Source: Flavicella marina (lineage in GTDB: Bacteria > Bacteroidota > Bacteroidia > Flavobacteriales > Flavobacteriaceae). Taken from it: a stretch of DNA of 64,000 bases. A program made the translations under genes and the position numbers. Positions 27,883 through 37,392 of the stretch are shown here, one piece after another. Each line of letters opens with the position of its first letter. Position 1 is the stretch's first letter. The notes beneath the pieces are model-generated. The model did not search any database, had not been told where the DNA came from, and saw nothing but the letters and a program-made list of their open reading frames with translations. Where the stretch lies: contig NZ_VYVA01000001.1 in assembly GCF_009193215.1 (NCBI RefSeq), positions 186,001 to 250,000 on the forward strand, in the 5' to 3' direction.

Positions 27883-30306
27883 CTAGTCGATTTTCAATCT
27901 TAAACTCGCCTTTAACATATTATCAGACAAGACATTAATTCGAACCTTGCCTGCAACTTCTCCAGCTTTCAGAATTAATTTACAACGCCCCTCTTTTGTA
28001 GTACAAAAAGTTTTGCTTGCTGCGCTTCTAGTATCTGACATATCTCCGTTTGAAAAAGCCAGAATACTAGCATCACCATCAATCGTTGCCGTTAGGCTTA
28101 TTTCTTCTCTAACCACTGTACCTTTTGTATCTTCTAGTTGAACAGCAACTTCAATCACTTCATTCGGCAGCAGTTTTTTCTTTGATGGTAGTAAGCTTAT
28201 TTTTTTCAACTTTTTTGCAGTATACACTTCAAATTCACAAACCTCTTTTCCATCAATGATACCGATGGCTTTTATTGCACCTGGCTCGAACGGAATCTTA
28301 CGCCATTTTACGATCCAATTTTCAAAATCTCTACGATTTTTGCTGCCTATTTTTTTTGAATTCACATACAAATCTACAGACTCACAATTGGTATAAGTTA
28401 CGATATCGTTTGTCGAATCACGATCTAGACTCCACGTTTCCATAATTTTCGGAAACCACCATCTACCCGATTTAGAAAAATCATCTGCATCGTCTTCATA
28501 TACAGCAATCCGTACCATAGGTTTTTCAGACCAAAAGGCCTCATATAGATAAGAAATTTCTTTTCTGAAACCTGCTTTATCCAACAATCCACAGTTAGTT
28601 CCCATCGCAGGAAACTTTTTAGCCTCGCCCAAATAATCTATTCCTACCCAAAGAAAAAGTCCCATATTATGGTCATTCTCTAACACATCTAACCAAGGGG
28701 CTTTTTCAATGTTTGAAAATCTTTTTTCAGCTGTACTATTGAAATACACATAACTTTCTGAACTCACATATGGCTTTCCTAGTTCTTTTTCTCCGATTGC
28801 TTTACACCATTGTTCTCCATAATTTAAAGCAATTAAATCCATTTCTTTACAAGTCTCAATGATAGCATTCACCTTTTCTGAAGGAACTCCATCTTTACCT
28901 CTTTCCATTCCTGAAATGACGGGTCTTGTTGGGTCTAATGTTCTTACCAAACTCGTATATTTCTTTAAACCCAATTTTTGTCGAACATCTCCCGGACTAT
29001 GATTTTCATTCCCGACACTCCATATAATCACACTTGGGTGGTTGCGATCTCGTTTTACAGTTTCGCTATAATTTTTCTCCCATTCCAAATAAAAATTAGG
29101 ATCTCCGAAACCACTCGGATTGAAAAAGTTACTTTTTGATGCTTTTGCTGAAGCATATGGTTGGTTGTCATACCATTTATCAACAAACTCATCCATCACT
29201 AGAAAACCTAACTCATCACAAAGATCCATAAATTCAGGAGCTGTCGCATTATGAGCTGTTCGAATTGCATTACAACCTATTTCTTTCAAAGAAGTCAAAC
29301 GAGATCTCCAAATTTCAATGGGTACCGCGGCTCCCAAATCTCCAGCATCGTGATGCAAACAAACACCTTTTAGCTTTTGATTTCTGCCGTTTAGAAAGAA
29401 TCCTTTTTTTGCATCAAACTTAATAGACCTTATACCGAAAGAACTTTGATAATCGTCTAACAATTTATCATCGGCCAACACTTTAGAAATTACCGAATAT
29501 AAATGTGGGGTTTTCGTATCCCATAATTTAGGGTTTATAATTTCAACCTCTTGTGTCACTACATAATCCTTCCTTAAACTTGCATTCAAAATCGAGCTAG
29601 ACTCTGCAACTTTATTTCCGTTTTCATCAAAAACCAAAGAGATAATATTTACCTCTTCTCTATTCTCAAAGTTTTCAAGCGTTGTTTCAATACGAACCAA
29701 CGCTTTTTCTTTATTGACTTTTGGGGTAGTAATATACGTTCCCCAATTTTCAATGTGAGTAGGGTTCGTAATAGTCAACCAGGTATTCCTATAAATCCCA
29801 GAGCCACTATACCATCTACAATTCGGTTGAACAGAATTATCAACCTTTACTGCTATTACATTTGGCCTATCGAAAAAAACACAATGCGAAATATCAAAAT
29901 AAAAACTTGTATATCCATCATATTGAGCTCCCACATGCTCACCGTTTACATAAACCTGAGCATGACGATAGACTCCATCAAACTGAATTTGCACATAACT
30001 ACCCTTTGCCGAAACTGGCAATTCGAATTTCTTTCGATACCAACCAACACCTCCAGGAAGCCAAGCATTTCTCCCCGAATTATTTTTATCAAGAACACCT
30101 TCTATACTCCAATCATGTGGCAGTTCTAATTTTCTCCATTTCGAATCGTCAAAATCGACATTTTTAAAACTTACGTTGTCATTTAAATTAAACCTCCAGT
30201 CTTCATTAAAATTTTCAACTATTCTCTTTTCTAGCGCATCTGATTTTTGCGCTAATGAAGTTATACCAAGGCAAAAGACAATTAAAAAAAACGATAAACT
30301 TCTCAT
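27883..30306 (-). CDS. Secreted GH2 glycosidase, beta-galactosidase type
   Basis: An 807-residue GH2 enzyme with signal peptide (cleavage near TSLAQ). Sugar-binding domain (NFNEDWRFNL, LPHDWSIEG, GGVGWYRKKFELP), immunoglobulin-like domain, TIM barrel with acid/base E434 in WSVGNENHSPG and nucleophile E517 in YVSSESYVY, then the C-terminal beta-sandwiches (DUF4982-like) common in Bacteroidota beta-galactosidases. Its ATG overlaps the stop of the upstream beta-propeller enzyme by 4 nt (ATGA), so the two are translationally coupled and should act on the same glycan, consistent with removing beta-galactose from desulfated oligosaccharides. Confidence 0.92.
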   Translation of the reverse strand: MRSLSFFLIVFCLGITSLAQKSDALEKRIVENFNEDWRFNLNDNVSFKNVDFDDSKWRKLELPHDWSIEGVLDKNNSGRNAWLPGGVGWYRKKFELPVSAKGSYVQIQFDGVYRHAQVYVNGEHVGAQYDGYTSFYFDISHCVFFDRPNVIAVKVDNSVQPNCRWYSGSGIYRNTWLTITNPTHIENWGTYITTPKVNKEKALVRIETTLENFENREEVNIISLVFDENGNKVAESSSILNASLRKDYVVTQEVEIINPKLWDTKTPHLYSVISKVLADDKLLDDYQSSFGIRSIKFDAKKGFFLNGRNQKLKGVCLHHDAGDLGAAVPIEIWRSRLTSLKEIGCNAIRTAHNATAPEFMDLCDELGFLVMDEFVDKWYDNQPYASAKASKSNFFNPSGFGDPNFYLEWEKNYSETVKRDRNHPSVIIWSVGNENHSPGDVRQKLGLKKYTSLVRTLDPTRPVISGMERGKDGVPSEKVNAIIETCKEMDLIALNYGEQWCKAIGEKELGKPYVSSESYVYFNSTAEKRFSNIEKAPWLDVLENDHNMGLFLWVGIDYLGEAKKFPAMGTNCGLLDKAGFRKEISYLYEAFWSEKPMVRIAVYEDDADDFSKSGRWWFPKIMETWSLDRDSTNDIVTYTNCESVDLYVNSKKIGSKNRRDFENWIVKWRKIPFEPGAIKAIGIIDGKEVCEFEVYTAKKLKKISLLPSKKKLLPNEVIEVAVQLEDTKGTVVREEISLTATIDGDASILAFSNGDMSDTRSAASKTFCTTKEGRCKLILKAGEVAGKVRINVLSDNMLKASLRLKID

Positions 30307-33125
30307 AATTTAGTTTTTAATTCAATGTCAATAAATCGAAAAGCTCCCAAAGGAATTTTAATATCAGTAGTTCCTTTTTTAGAAACTTTAAACTCTTCTC
30401 CTGTCAGAATATCTTTTATCGTAGCAACCTCATAGTTATTAAACTGAACATGCGCCACACTTTCTTCAGGGTTGATATACCCATTATCTATCAATGTTAA
30501 TCTAATATGTTTCGGTGCTGTTTGTGCGGTTACCCATGCAACATCTCCAGATACCGTTACTGGTAAAATACGTGATGCTTCTTTTATTTTGGCTTCAATT
30601 GTTTTGAAATAGACATCTGCAGTAAAGGTTTCTTTTCCATCAGAAGAATAATAATTATGCCCATCTGTGATAAACTCTGTTAAGTTATTTTTATAAATCG
30701 GATGTAAATTATCTTCAAGAGGTTTCCTTTTCCTATCTTTTTGAACAAAAACACCTTTTTGGGGTGGCGTTATTAAAACCAATCCATTCTCATAAGGAGC
30801 TAAAAAATTCAACCTTCTTTCTTTTACCCCTGCAGCATATCTAGAGAAATCATACTCTGTCACCGATGCTCCAGGCCAACTACCATTCATTCTACTGAAT
30901 ACATAGGTATTATTGGTTTCAAATTCTTCGTCGTAAAATGTAGTCCATTTCCCGTTTGACCCTTCATTCATAAAATGATGGTCAGGAGATTTCATACTTA
31001 AATGCACCGGAGAAATACTTAAAATTTCATTCCTTTTAGGAACGTATAATGCCCCTTTTGCAATAAGCTCCCAATAGATACTTTGAAACTCTTGATTTAC
31101 CGCAAAATTATTGATAAACTGGGCTCCATTAGCCGTATGAAACACTAACATTCTTAAAAAATGGCTTGGTAGTCTTTGGTAACCTAATTGTCTTGCTCTA
31201 TCAAATGAAGCATTGTCTGGTACCGCACGCGTACCCCAACTATCTACCGCACCACTTGTCCACATTCCCATTCTACCAGCCAAACTTAGCTCCATCGTTT
31301 TATCGGTAGTTTCTTCCATTGAAGGAACAAAGACATCAGAATATTCACCAGACATCAATTTCGCCCATGATTCTAAATAGTTAGACCCTAACCAAAATAC
31401 ATTCTTTGACCTTAAAAAGATATTCGCATTTTTCCCTTGAGCATAATCTGCCAATGGATAGATCAAATCATTTACCAAAAAGTCTAAATTCTTTTCAGAA
31501 TGATCTTCCATTTCTGGATATATCAACACAGTTTTCTTTCCAGCTGCATTATCAATTACTTTTTTAGTGGTACTCAAATGAAACATATATGGATCATTAC
31601 CATGCCCTGCCCAATACGACACTCCAGGTTCACCTCTAAACTTATTTGTGATTTGCTGTACCGCTTGCTCTTGTGTTAAGGTATATTTTTTTCGACGATC
31701 TCTAGATTTTTTATATTTTTCGTTCGTTACTGCCGATCGGTCCCAGTTTTCAACATTTTTCATGAATATTGAGTTCAGGAATATTGGGTTGTGGTATTCT
31801 TTTACCAAAGAATTTTTTAATCCTTCTAAATTTGAAGGCACTACTTCTGTCATTAAATAAACCGGTTGAGAATCATTATCTGATTTCGCTTTATCAAACT
31901 TCTGAAGGTCTTTTCTTATGATGGCCGTATTCTCGATTATTTTTGCCATTTTTCCAATGGGCTCTAGGTTCACAAAATCACGTTTCCACTTTTTATTCCC
32001 TACATCAATAACATGAATACAGCTACCTCCACTTTGTGTGCTTGCTAATATTATTTTATTTGATCCAACATCAAAACGCATATCATTGTAAGCATATTTC
32101 GACACCAATCTTTCGATTTCATTCTCTGTTGCATTTGGCTCATATATATGTATTTGACTACCAACTCGAGTTACATATTGGATTTTGTTTTTTTCATTTA
32201 CGACAACCGTATGTGCAATATCATAACCAAATCTTATTTTTTTTATAGGATGAAAACTAAATTCATCTTTTGAAAAATGATATGTAGACACCAATAAGTC
32301 ATTTGAATGCGCAGAAGAACCTAAAATTATTTCATCATTACCATCACCGTTTATATCAAAAACTTGAAAGTCTCCCAAAGGTCGAACTCTCACTTTTCCT
32401 TTTGTCTTTTTATTCCCTGTAATTTTCTTTTTTCTAAATGGTTTGTCTTCTAAGGGATTAAAAAAGTATAATGTTCCGGCTACTTGCATGTGGTTGTTAC
32501 TACCTAATACAACAAGAATTTCTTCATTATCCGCGTTTTTTATAGTTCTTATGAAGTTTGCAACACATTCATTCGGTTTAGGCAGTATTTTTCCTGCTCC
32601 TGAATATGGTTTTTCAATTGAAAAAACACTAGTTGGAATTTCTTTTACCAAAGCCCCACCTGATGACAAATAATATATCTTTTTATCAAATCCCCCTGCT
32701 ACTACAAAAGCTTCCTTATTTTTATGCACCACATTTATTGCGTACATAGGCGCTGCGTTCTTGCCAAACTTCCACAACAGATTTCCTTCAAAATCCAAAC
32801 AATACACATTTCCATCTGCATTGGCTAACAGAATTTCATCATTACCATCTCCGGTGATATCGGCACACCATACATCGTGATTCATAAAACCTGACAGTTT
32901 GTTCTTCCACATTTTTTTACCTGCGTATGAATAACCCACCACTGTTCCTTCATAGCTAGAACCTACGATATAGGTTTTACTTTTTGAAACGGCATTTCTA
33001 ACTTTTAGGATGGTCAACCCCGTTTCGATACTCTGTATTGCAGGATTTTTTTTAGAAACATATTCAATGGGACTCGCAAAAAGGCTCAACGAACACAATA
33101 CGAATACAAGCTTTATTATTTTCAT
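30303..33125 (-). CDS. Secreted beta-propeller enzyme, candidate lambda-carrageenase (GH150-like)
   Basis: A 940-residue exported protein. Signal peptide (1-17), then a beta-propeller to about residue 390 with PQQ/FG-GAP-like repeats, including calcium-type loops DITGDGNDE (89-97) and DINGDGNDE (257-265). A basic, low-complexity segment (about 440-470) leads to a catalytic-looking region (GVSYWAGHGNDPYMFHLS, TVLIYPEMEDHSEKN, GMWTSGAVDSWGTRAVP) and a C-terminal beta-sandwich. Length and architecture match what I know of lambda-carrageenase CglA (about 942 residues, propeller plus separate catalytic domain, GH150); sequence identity could not be checked. It is coupled to GH2 and near three sulfatases, which fits a highly sulfated galactan. 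The fold alternative is an unclassified TIM-barrel hydrolase. Confidence 0.55.
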   Translation of the reverse strand: MKIIKLVFVLCSLSLFASPIEYVSKKNPAIQSIETGLTILKVRNAVSKSKTYIVGSSYEGTVVGYSYAGKKMWKNKLSGFMNHDVWCADITGDGNDEILLANADGNVYCLDFEGNLLWKFGKNAAPMYAINVVHKNKEAFVVAGGFDKKIYYLSSGGALVKEIPTSVFSIEKPYSGAGKILPKPNECVANFIRTIKNADNEEILVVLGSNNHMQVAGTLYFFNPLEDKPFRKKKITGNKKTKGKVRVRPLGDFQVFDINGDGNDEIILGSSAHSNDLLVSTYHFSKDEFSFHPIKKIRFGYDIAHTVVVNEKNKIQYVTRVGSQIHIYEPNATENEIERLVSKYAYNDMRFDVGSNKIILASTQSGGSCIHVIDVGNKKWKRDFVNLEPIGKMAKIIENTAIIRKDLQKFDKAKSDNDSQPVYLMTEVVPSNLEGLKNSLVKEYHNPIFLNSIFMKNVENWDRSAVTNEKYKKSRDRRKKYTLTQEQAVQQITNKFRGEPGVSYWAGHGNDPYMFHLSTTKKVIDNAAGKKTVLIYPEMEDHSEKNLDFLVNDLIYPLADYAQGKNANIFLRSKNVFWLGSNYLESWAKLMSGEYSDVFVPSMEETTDKTMELSLAGRMGMWTSGAVDSWGTRAVPDNASFDRARQLGYQRLPSHFLRMLVFHTANGAQFINNFAVNQEFQSIYWELIAKGALYVPKRNEILSISPVHLSMKSPDHHFMNEGSNGKWTTFYDEEFETNNTYVFSRMNGSWPGASVTEYDFSRYAAGVKERRLNFLAPYENGLVLITPPQKGVFVQKDRKRKPLEDNLHPIYKNNLTEFITDGHNYYSSDGKETFTADVYFKTIEAKIKEASRILPVTVSGDVAWVTAQTAPKHIRLTLIDNGYINPEESVAHVQFNNYEVATIKDILTGEEFKVSKKGTTDIKIPLGAFRFIDIELKTKL

Positions 33126-33181
33126 GTCTATGATTTTATATATTCAAATAAAGTTAAAACAACTGATATTTTTGTCTCTAT

Positions 33182-33200
33182 ACATACAGAATTTGTATGT
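33182..33200. promoter_or_regulatory. 7+7 palindrome upstream of the GH150-like gene
   Basis: ACATACA-GAATT-TGTATGT is a perfect 7+7 inverted repeat with a 5-nt spacer, 57 nt upstream of the GH150-like start and in the divergent region shared with the patatin gene. It is a candidate operator for the GH150-GH2 operon. Confidence 0.4.
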
Positions 33201-33306
33201 TACCGTTTTTCGTGTTGACTCAATAAATATATACATATCAAAGCTAAGAAGCTGAACCGATAGGTGAAAAATAAAGTATACCTCTTGTTTTTAGCATGAT
33301 TCTATG

Positions 33307-33314
33307 TAAATTTG
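33307..33314 (+). promoter_or_regulatory. Putative -7 box of the patatin gene
   Basis: TAAATTTG matches TAnnTTTG, 19 nt before the ATG at 33334. Confidence 0.5.
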
Positions 33315-33333
33315 ATTTAGCGACCCTAACACT

Positions 33334-35649
33334 ATGAAAAAACACATATCTCTATTTATAATTATTTTTTTTATAACCCTGAGTTCTTTTGCTCAAAGTA
33401 GCAAACCTAAAGTAGCCTTAGTACTAAGCGGAGGAGGAGCAAAAGGTATAGCACACATACCCACATTACAAGCCTTGGATTCTTTAGGTATTGTACCTGA
33501 TTTAATAATCGGAACTAGCATGGGAAGCATCGTTGGAGCGCTATATGCTAGTGGTTATTCAGGAGATAGTATCGCTTCTATTTCAAACAGTACCGATTGG
33601 GGTAAATTATTCAGTAGTGAGATTCCTGTAACTGCTGTAAGTAATGAAGAAAAAAGTGAATACAAACGCTATTTAACGGAAATTGAATGGAAAGACGGAA
33701 AACCCAAACAAAAAACATCGATTATAAGTGACCAGAACATCAATGCCTTTTTTAACAAAGTCACTTATCCTGTAAATGATATCAAAAATTTTGATAACCT
33801 TCCAATTCCTTTTAAAGCAATGTCTGTAGATATTGTAAACGGAAAAGAAGTTATTCTAGACAAAGGGTCGTTAAGCTTTGCCATGAGATCAAGTATGTCT
33901 ATTCCGGCAGTATTTAAACCGATGCCTTACAAAGATGTATTGTTAGTTGACGGTGGTGTATTGAACAATTTCCCCGTAGACATCGCAAAAAAATATGGCG
34001 CAGATATTATTATTGGAAGTGATGTAGGTGGTGGTATGGAACCCAAAGAAAAACTAGATAGTCCGGTAACCGTAGTTTTCCAAGCAGCCATGCTAGCGAG
34101 TAACTTAAAGGTACCTGAAAACAAAAAAATGTGTGATGTTTTGATCGATCATACAGAACACCTAACGCATTCCACGGGTAGTTTTAATAAAAACGTTGAA
34201 ATTTACGACGAAGGTAAGATTGCTCTTAAAGAAAATTTAGAACAACTTGTGCAGCTATCAAAAAAACTCAGTAGGTTCCCTCAAAAGAAAGTCTCGTTAC
34301 CTGAAGCACCACAAAGCATATTTCTCGACACTATTGTATACGAAGGTATCAGTCGTGAAAATATGGATTTATTCAATTCCAGAACACAATTAAAAGCAAA
34401 AAACACCTATACTCTAGATGTAATCCATAAAGCATCTGAGAATGCACTTGGTACAAATTTATTCGATGGAATAACATTTCGATTGTTTCATGTAGGCGAA
34501 AAACAAGGACTAAAGATTGTCGCGGATGAAAAGTCGAAACACCTATTTAAAGGATCTTTACATTTTGATGATTTTAGAGGAATCGGACTAGCTTTAAACT
34601 ATACTGGTAGAAACATATTGGGAAACTCATCACGCGTATTATTAAGTGTAGATCTTACTAAAGATTTCAGATATCGCGGTCAATATCAAAAAAACTTTGG
34701 GGCAAAAAAAGATTGGTGGTTCCGCTCTGATCTGTATGGAGAAAACATAGACCAAAGAACGTTCGTTAGTGGTAATTATGCAGGAGATTTGATCAGTGAA
34801 CACATACAATTTGACAATCAAATAAATTACAACATCAACTCTTTTCGAAACTATATTGGAATTGGATTTGTGTATAATTGGAACCGGTTAGAACCGAAAA
34901 TAGATCCAGAAATAGGAGATAATATTTACAATTTATCGCACTATGACTTTAGAAATATCGACATCAATGTTCACTATATTCACAACACTCTAAACAAAAT
35001 ATTTTATGCAGAAAAAGGAAGTTATATGCAGGTAAAACTGGGTACTTCTGTATACACGCATATGGTTGCAAAATTAGCTCCTGAATTTAATTACCCTGAT
35101 ATTATTGGGTCCGTAAGTCCATTTACAAAATTTAGATTCAACACAGAAAAAAGAATTCCATTGTCAAAAAAACTATCTGCAATTGTAGGTATTGATGGAG
35201 GTTTTACTTTTTACAACGACACAAATCAAGATCGTACCTATAAGAATTTTGGTTACGCCGCTAATTATTTCTTAGGCGGAAACATTAACAGACCTAGAAA
35301 CGACACTTTTGTACTACCTGGATTGGAAGAAATGGAATTGGCAACTACACAATTTTCGATGTTAAAACTAGCTACTCAATACAATCCAACTTCTTCAATT
35401 TATTTTACACCACATTTAAATTTTGCTATTGTTGGCTTTGATGATTTTAACAATTATTTCGATTCGTTTTTTTCTGCACAAAACAAATGGGTTGAGGAGA
35501 CAGAAACCAGCTACTTAACCTCGATTGGCTTGACTACCTCGTACAATTCAATATTGGGTCCTATAGATTTTGATATTTCATGGGTAAACAATCTTTCTGG
35601 TGCTCGCTTATTTTTTGGTATTGGTTATCACTTTACACAGTCTAATTAA
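33334..35649 (+). CDS. Patatin-like phospholipase with outer-membrane barrel (type Vd)
   Basis: A 771-residue protein with signal peptide (ending SSFAQ), a patatin lipase domain (about 25-310) and a C-terminal POTRA plus surface-antigen/D15-like barrel. The catalytic dyad is visible: S62 in GTSMGS and D206 in DGGVLNN, with the oxyanion motif SGGGAKG. The arrangement matches PlpD-type (type Vd) autotransporters, common in Bacteroidota, which place a phospholipase at the outer membrane. It ends 5 nt before the convergent GH43 stop. No functional connection to the neighbouring carbohydrate genes is evident. Confidence 0.9.
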   Translation: MKKHISLFIIIFFITLSSFAQSSKPKVALVLSGGGAKGIAHIPTLQALDSLGIVPDLIIGTSMGSIVGALYASGYSGDSIASISNSTDWGKLFSSEIPVTAVSNEEKSEYKRYLTEIEWKDGKPKQKTSIISDQNINAFFNKVTYPVNDIKNFDNLPIPFKAMSVDIVNGKEVILDKGSLSFAMRSSMSIPAVFKPMPYKDVLLVDGGVLNNFPVDIAKKYGADIIIGSDVGGGMEPKEKLDSPVTVVFQAAMLASNLKVPENKKMCDVLIDHTEHLTHSTGSFNKNVEIYDEGKIALKENLEQLVQLSKKLSRFPQKKVSLPEAPQSIFLDTIVYEGISRENMDLFNSRTQLKAKNTYTLDVIHKASENALGTNLFDGITFRLFHVGEKQGLKIVADEKSKHLFKGSLHFDDFRGIGLALNYTGRNILGNSSRVLLSVDLTKDFRYRGQYQKNFGAKKDWWFRSDLYGENIDQRTFVSGNYAGDLISEHIQFDNQINYNINSFRNYIGIGFVYNWNRLEPKIDPEIGDNIYNLSHYDFRNIDINVHYIHNTLNKIFYAEKGSYMQVKLGTSVYTHMVAKLAPEFNYPDIIGSVSPFTKFRFNTEKRIPLSKKLSAIVGIDGGFTFYNDTNQDRTYKNFGYAANYFLGGNINRPRNDTFVLPGLEEMELATTQFSMLKLATQYNPTSSIYFTPHLNFAIVGFDDFNNYFDSFFSAQNKWVEETETSYLTSIGLTTSYNSILGPIDFDISWVNNLSGARLFFGIGYHFTQSN

Positions 35650-35654
35650 CACTA

Positions 35655-37295
35655 CTATTTTTTTATAGCTTGATAGGAAAACCAATCAAATTCTGCTACG
35701 TTTTTACTCTTTTTACCATCTGAAGTGGCGTACATACCAATGTAAACTCCATTAAACTTTTGGGCAACATCATCTGACACAATGGTATAATCTTGCATTG
35801 TACCAATCTGAGACAAATTGTCCTTCTCAGCTCCATAAAAAAATGAAGCCTTAATGCCTTTCACCTCAACACCTAAAACGACAGTGTTGTTTTTATAAGG
35901 TACACGAGCCACAACCTCAGGGATAACTGTTCCTTTATTGTTTTCTTGAAGCACTTTTATTAAGACCAATTCATTTTTTTCTTTTAGCAATTGGTAATTA
36001 TTACCATGACGTCTGTAAATTACCAAGCCTGCTTTTTCATTCACTTTCTTAGACTTAAATGTCATTTTGGTAAGAGATCGGTAGTTTTCATTTCGTGTTC
36101 TTTGGGCTATAAAAGAAGGATTTTTTAAAGTGTTTACTGTCTCTGGTCTCAACTGGATTTTAATAGTGCCTTTCTTCAATTGATACCACTGGTTTTCTGG
36201 TGAACGCAAAAAATTCCATTCTATACCTAAAACAGCCGTATCAAAATCATCTTTTTCTGCAACTTCTGCTACTGGAGACCAAGTTAGATTTGGTCGTTTT
36301 TGTTCTTTTTGTAACAATCCTGTTCCTGGATTAAAAATCGGTGTCACACCACTTTCTTGCTGAGACATGATTACTTTTGCCAAAAAGGTTTCTCTTGCCA
36401 ATGTTACATAACCTTCTATTTTTCTTTTTGCCAACATAACACTCCACCATTCTCCATTTTGCGTTTGTACCAAATCGGCATGCCCAGTTTGCCCAATAGT
36501 ATTTGTTTTCCCTAAATGTCTATGCGTCATAATAGGATTCGCGTGATTTGGAATATATGGTCCCCATAGTTTTTTACTATTGAAAACCGTAACGGCATGG
36601 TATTCCCCGGTTCCACCTTCTCCAATCATTAGCAAGTACTCACCCTTAATTTTATACAAATGTGGTCCTTCTGCCCACCTAGCGTTCCTAGCATGACCAA
36701 AGGTTAGTTGTTTTTTTTCTCCGAGTAGAATGCCTTTGTCAGGATCAATTTCTTGCATCCATATTCCGTTTTTCCCAGGCCATTCATTTTGACTTCCATC
36801 AATGACTGCTGCACCTGTATAATAGCAACGACCATCATCATCCCAAAACAAAGAAGGATCAATTCCAGGAGCATCATCAATCCATAAGGGTTTGCTCCAT
36901 GGTCCTTCCGGTTTTTTTGCTGTAATGATAAAATTACCTTTTTGTCCGACCATGGTCGTAATGATGTAAAATGTTCCTTCGTGGTATCTTATGGTAGGCG
37001 CAAAAATTCCATTCGAATTTTTCAAACCTGGTTTGTAAAAAATTTGTTCTTTTCTATCTATACCATAACCTATTTTTTGCCAATTGACCAAATCTTTACT
37101 TTTATGAATTGGCAAACCTGGAAACCATTCAAAACTAGAATTCACCAAATAATAGGTGTCTCCAACTCGACAAATAGAAGGATCAGGGTAAAACCCAGGT
37201 AGTATTGGATTTTGAAATTCTTTCGGTCCATTTTGAGCGAAAACTACAAAACCACAAAAAAACAATGCAAGAAATTTTAGTTTTTTTGAAATCAT
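35655..37295 (-). CDS. Secreted GH43 glycosidase (beta-xylosidase/arabinofuranosidase type)
   Basis: About 546 residues from the chosen start. The frame extends to 37385, but the Met at 37295 begins a proper signal peptide (MISKKLKFLALFFCGFVVFA) and a -7 box at 37328-37335 lies between the two starts. The five-bladed propeller opens with NPILPGFYPDPSICRVGD (catalytic Asp in YPDPS), then APGIDPSLFWDDDGRCYYTG and the general acid Glu in RWAEGPHLYK. The C-terminal half is the beta-sandwich of the GH43_12 type. Substrates of this group are xylan- or arabinan-type, though marine members vary. It is monocistronic. Confidence 0.9.
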   Translation of the reverse strand: MISKKLKFLALFFCGFVVFAQNGPKEFQNPILPGFYPDPSICRVGDTYYLVNSSFEWFPGLPIHKSKDLVNWQKIGYGIDRKEQIFYKPGLKNSNGIFAPTIRYHEGTFYIITTMVGQKGNFIITAKKPEGPWSKPLWIDDAPGIDPSLFWDDDGRCYYTGAAVIDGSQNEWPGKNGIWMQEIDPDKGILLGEKKQLTFGHARNARWAEGPHLYKIKGEYLLMIGEGGTGEYHAVTVFNSKKLWGPYIPNHANPIMTHRHLGKTNTIGQTGHADLVQTQNGEWWSVMLAKRKIEGYVTLARETFLAKVIMSQQESGVTPIFNPGTGLLQKEQKRPNLTWSPVAEVAEKDDFDTAVLGIEWNFLRSPENQWYQLKKGTIKIQLRPETVNTLKNPSFIAQRTRNENYRSLTKMTFKSKKVNEKAGLVIYRRHGNNYQLLKEKNELVLIKVLQENNKGTVIPEVVARVPYKNNTVVLGVEVKGIKASFFYGAEKDNLSQIGTMQDYTIVSDDVAQKFNGVYIGMYATSDGKKSKNVAEFDWFSYQAIKK

Positions 37296-37327
37296 CGGGA
37301 ATAATCTTTTTATAAAAGTTGCTATTA

Positions 37328-37335
37328 CAAACGTA
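37328..37335 (-). promoter_or_regulatory. Putative -7 box of the GH43 gene
   Basis: The minus strand reads TACGTTTG (TAnnTTTG), 33 nt before the Met at 37295. It lies inside the longer open frame, so it argues for the shorter start. Confidence 0.5.
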
Positions 37336-37392
37336 TCCTTGATTTTAAAAAAAACAGAGCACTGTGGGCTTTTTTTGCACCACAAATATTAA

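Noticed and set aside
37296-37385. 30-residue N-terminal extension of GH43
   Set aside because: The signal peptide begins at 37295 and a -7 box lies at 37328-37335, inside the extension.
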